From Adiantum capillus-veneris (Eukaryota > Streptophyta > Polypodiopsida > Polypodiales > Pteridaceae), in contig CM043969.1 in NCBI GenBank assembly GCA_014529385.2, positions 31,035,446 to 31,099,445 on the forward strand: 64,000 bases of DNA, written 5' to 3'. Below, in pieces: positions 61,928 through 64,000 of this stretch. The notes beneath the pieces are model-generated. The model was not told the DNA's origin, did not search any database, and saw nothing but the letters and a program-made list of their open reading frames with translations. How positions within the stretch are numbered: position 1 is the stretch's first letter; the number at the start of each line of letters is the position of its first letter. The translations under genes and the position numbers were made by a program.

Positions 61928-64000
61928 TAATGGATGAATCTAGCAATAGTCAGGGCCATTAAGGGGTCCAACGTGTATATATGTACATAATGTGTGTGTT
62001 TTTTCAGTATTTAGAGTTCAATTTTGAACATATTCGATCAAACCTGGCATTTTTAGCGTTTTTATCATCCGACCAACATAATAATAAGCTGTAATGACAA
62101 AATTCGGAGCATTGGGATGCTTCTAGATAAAATATATGCTTAGGGGTGAGTATAATAATTTTGGCTAATTTTTTTTAGTTAATAAGTATTTTCAATTTAT
62201 CTTGTTTAATTTTCGTTAATAAAACATAAAAAATTCAAAAATATCGCTCACAAGTGTCGAAATCAAGTTCTGGAAGCAAACGCCGAAGTATCATGATAAG
62301 GTTATCAAGCATGAAAGATATGAAGCTAATATGAAGATGTCGAATTTCAGCCTTAATGATCATGACTACATTTCGCCAAAATCGCATCAAATGGTCATAC
62401 GACGCTGGAATGACAAGCAGTTCAACCCACAGGTGGTATGCAGATTATATCGGGATCAAAGGTAAGGAAAATCAGCCTTAATGATCATGACTACATTTCG
62501 CCAAAATCGCATCAAATGGTCATACGACGCTGGAATGATAAGCGGTTCGACCCACAGGTGGTATGCAGATTATATCGGGATCAAAGGTAAGGAAAATCAG
62601 CCCTATGTCATGAAAATTTTGGAAAGATATAGGTCAGGTAGGCCAAATTCTAGCTCATTGTTCATTTTCACATTTTGAGAGAGAAGAAGAGAGCTTCTTG
62701 ACCTAGAGTGAGCTGCCACATTTCTACCCCGTACGGACGGTCGGAGCCAGCATTTCATACCAGATTTCACAAGTATGTTCCTTATCAAGTAAAGATCAAG
62801 TCTATTACGCATGCAAGCGCGAATCATTGCACAAACGGGCGAAGGAATCAAATCAAAGTCAGGTCGGGTCAAATAGGTCAAGGGCCCTTAGAGGCATCCA
62901 AACAAAACTTTTTTCAAGCACAGAACACATCAATGTGCTCCCCACAAGGTCAGAAACAAAGCCATATGATCAAATCACAGTTTGGTGGTGGTACACCAAT
63001 CGCGATCAGTGTACCTCACTAACAAAATTTGGGACAGAATCTCCAAAAAACCTCCTCTCAACCTCGCCTACAATCTGCAAGTGTCAAAATTCATTTTGGC
63101 CTCTGTGGTACGATCGCGATCGGTGCCCCCAGATGCAAGTTTTGCAACTTTTGATTTGGCCGAGGTTTGGAACTCAATTAAAGATACACACTCTTGAATT
63201 TTCAAGGAAAATATACAAATTTTGCTCATGGAATGGGCCTAATTTGTCAAACACAACCGAAACGGGAAAATTTGACCTACGACTACCAAAATCCGGTTAA
63301 AAATAATGATGAATAGCTTGAAGTGAATGCCTGTCAGACTAAGAGTCAGTACAGTTGTAGAAAACCTCGAATGGATCTTAGAATCTCCTACAAGTGCAGA
63401 TATAATCGTTTCAGTCTCGAATGATCACACAGAGGGAGAATTGGGGCCGAACCAATGCCAAAGACCAAAAGGTGACTTAGGGATGCTCAAATATCACATG
63501 GGTATCCAAGGAATGCTTGAAAAATGCATAAGTCTGGAAAATCTCCCAAGACGGGGTATAAAGTGCCTGATCAAGTCAAAATCAGACAATGGAGTAGGCT
63601 GATGGTAGCAGCACATCATGGAAGCAATGGAAGCTCTAAAACTAACTTCAACTAACTCCAGGCTCCAACCAAATTTCATCAAGAAAACCCAATATGGTTA
63701 GACTTAGTAAAATAAGGTCAAACAATGAAAAATTTCTCTAATTTGTTCATTTTAAGTCCAAACTTGGAAATAAATCATCAGTGGGCTAGATAGGCATAGG
63801 GGTCCATGACCATCCAGTTTTCACCCAAAAAAGCTCAGGTACTACGATCGCGATCGGTGTACCTCAGCATCAGATTTTGACCAAAACCTAACAGATCCCT
63901 TGTATACATCTTGTTCAAGTCACCAACCAAGTTTCAAGCCATTTGGACATCAAAAACTCATGAAAAGTCAAAGTCTAGTCCAAAACTCCCTTGTAACCCA
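61928..64000. other. terminal region of the gypsy element, no gene
   Basis: Two kilobases without a convincing ORF. It contains three CGATCG-type motifs (62990-63015, 63111-63125, 63845-63863), the phrase CAGATTTTGACCAAAACC as in the leader, and a 125-bp tandem duplication. If it is the 3' LTR it should resemble the bases left of 47381, and by eye it does not. It looks more like leader sequence of a second related element. Confidence 0.5.
62347..62596. repeat. 125-bp tandem duplication
   Basis: TCAGCCTTAATGATCATGAC starts at 62347 and again at 62472, and the next copy begins TCAGCCC at 62597 before diverging. The two copies differ at about three or four bases (for example GACAAGCAGTTCAACCC versus GATAAGCGGTTCGACCC). 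Confidence 0.92.

Overview
The window is nuclear DNA of a land plant, and almost all of it is transposable-element sequence. The evidence is Ty1/copia elements primed by initiator-Met tRNA (TGGTATCAGAGC), a Ty3/gypsy element with an Asp-tRNA-type primer site, plant LINEs, a CACTA transposon and plant-type microsatellites. I found no intact single-copy host gene, no rRNA or tRNA gene and no CRISPR array. The uncharacterised protein family at 15-24 kb and the gypsy type suggest a non-flowering plant such as a fern, lycophyte, moss or conifer, but that is a low-confidence guess.

Layout. 1-2.58 kb: LINE reverse transcriptase remnant (+). 2.59-5.72 kb: copia-1 (-), with its 5' half missing. 5.77-14.67 kb: two almost identical copia units in tandem (+) sharing one LTR. 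Unit A is 5'-truncated but keeps a long open pol; unit B is complete but carries nonsense codons. 14.67-15.43 kb: composite GT/GA microsatellite and a short minisatellite. 15.48-23.66 kb: a decayed, intron-containing gene on the minus strand whose N- and C-terminal halves are 5.4 kb apart. The gap holds a TATA box, a 152-bp tandem array, a small ORF and an AACCAGT-rich array of about 175 bp. 24.0-27.5 kb: second LINE (-). 27.9-28.3 kb: MITE-like repeat, with a relative at 36.4 kb. 28.86-33.85 kb: copia-3 (-) with 190-bp LTRs. 33.9-41.4 kb: low-coding sequence. 41.4-41.9 kb: hairpin array. 42.0-45.0 kb: copia-4 (+), 5'-truncated. 45.0-46.6 kb: orphan gypsy protease fragment. 46.6-64 kb: a large Ty3/gypsy element (+) with a CACTA transposon inserted in its integrase.

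The copia elements all encode gag, protease, integrase, RT and RNase H in that order, and all are damaged. The gypsy element has gag, protease, RT-RNase H and integrase, plus a second retropepsin-like domain downstream of integrase and two H2C2 zinc fingers. A palindromic motif, CGATCGCGATCG plus GTGTACC, recurs seven times in its flanks.

The observations most worth following are the split gene with RNase H-fold-like acidic motifs, the post-integrase second protease of the gypsy element, the exact 173-bp array inside the CACTA element, the recurrent CGATCG palindrome, the tandem copia array, and the hairpin and micro-duplication region at 40-44 kb. All readings come from inspection alone; no database search was run.
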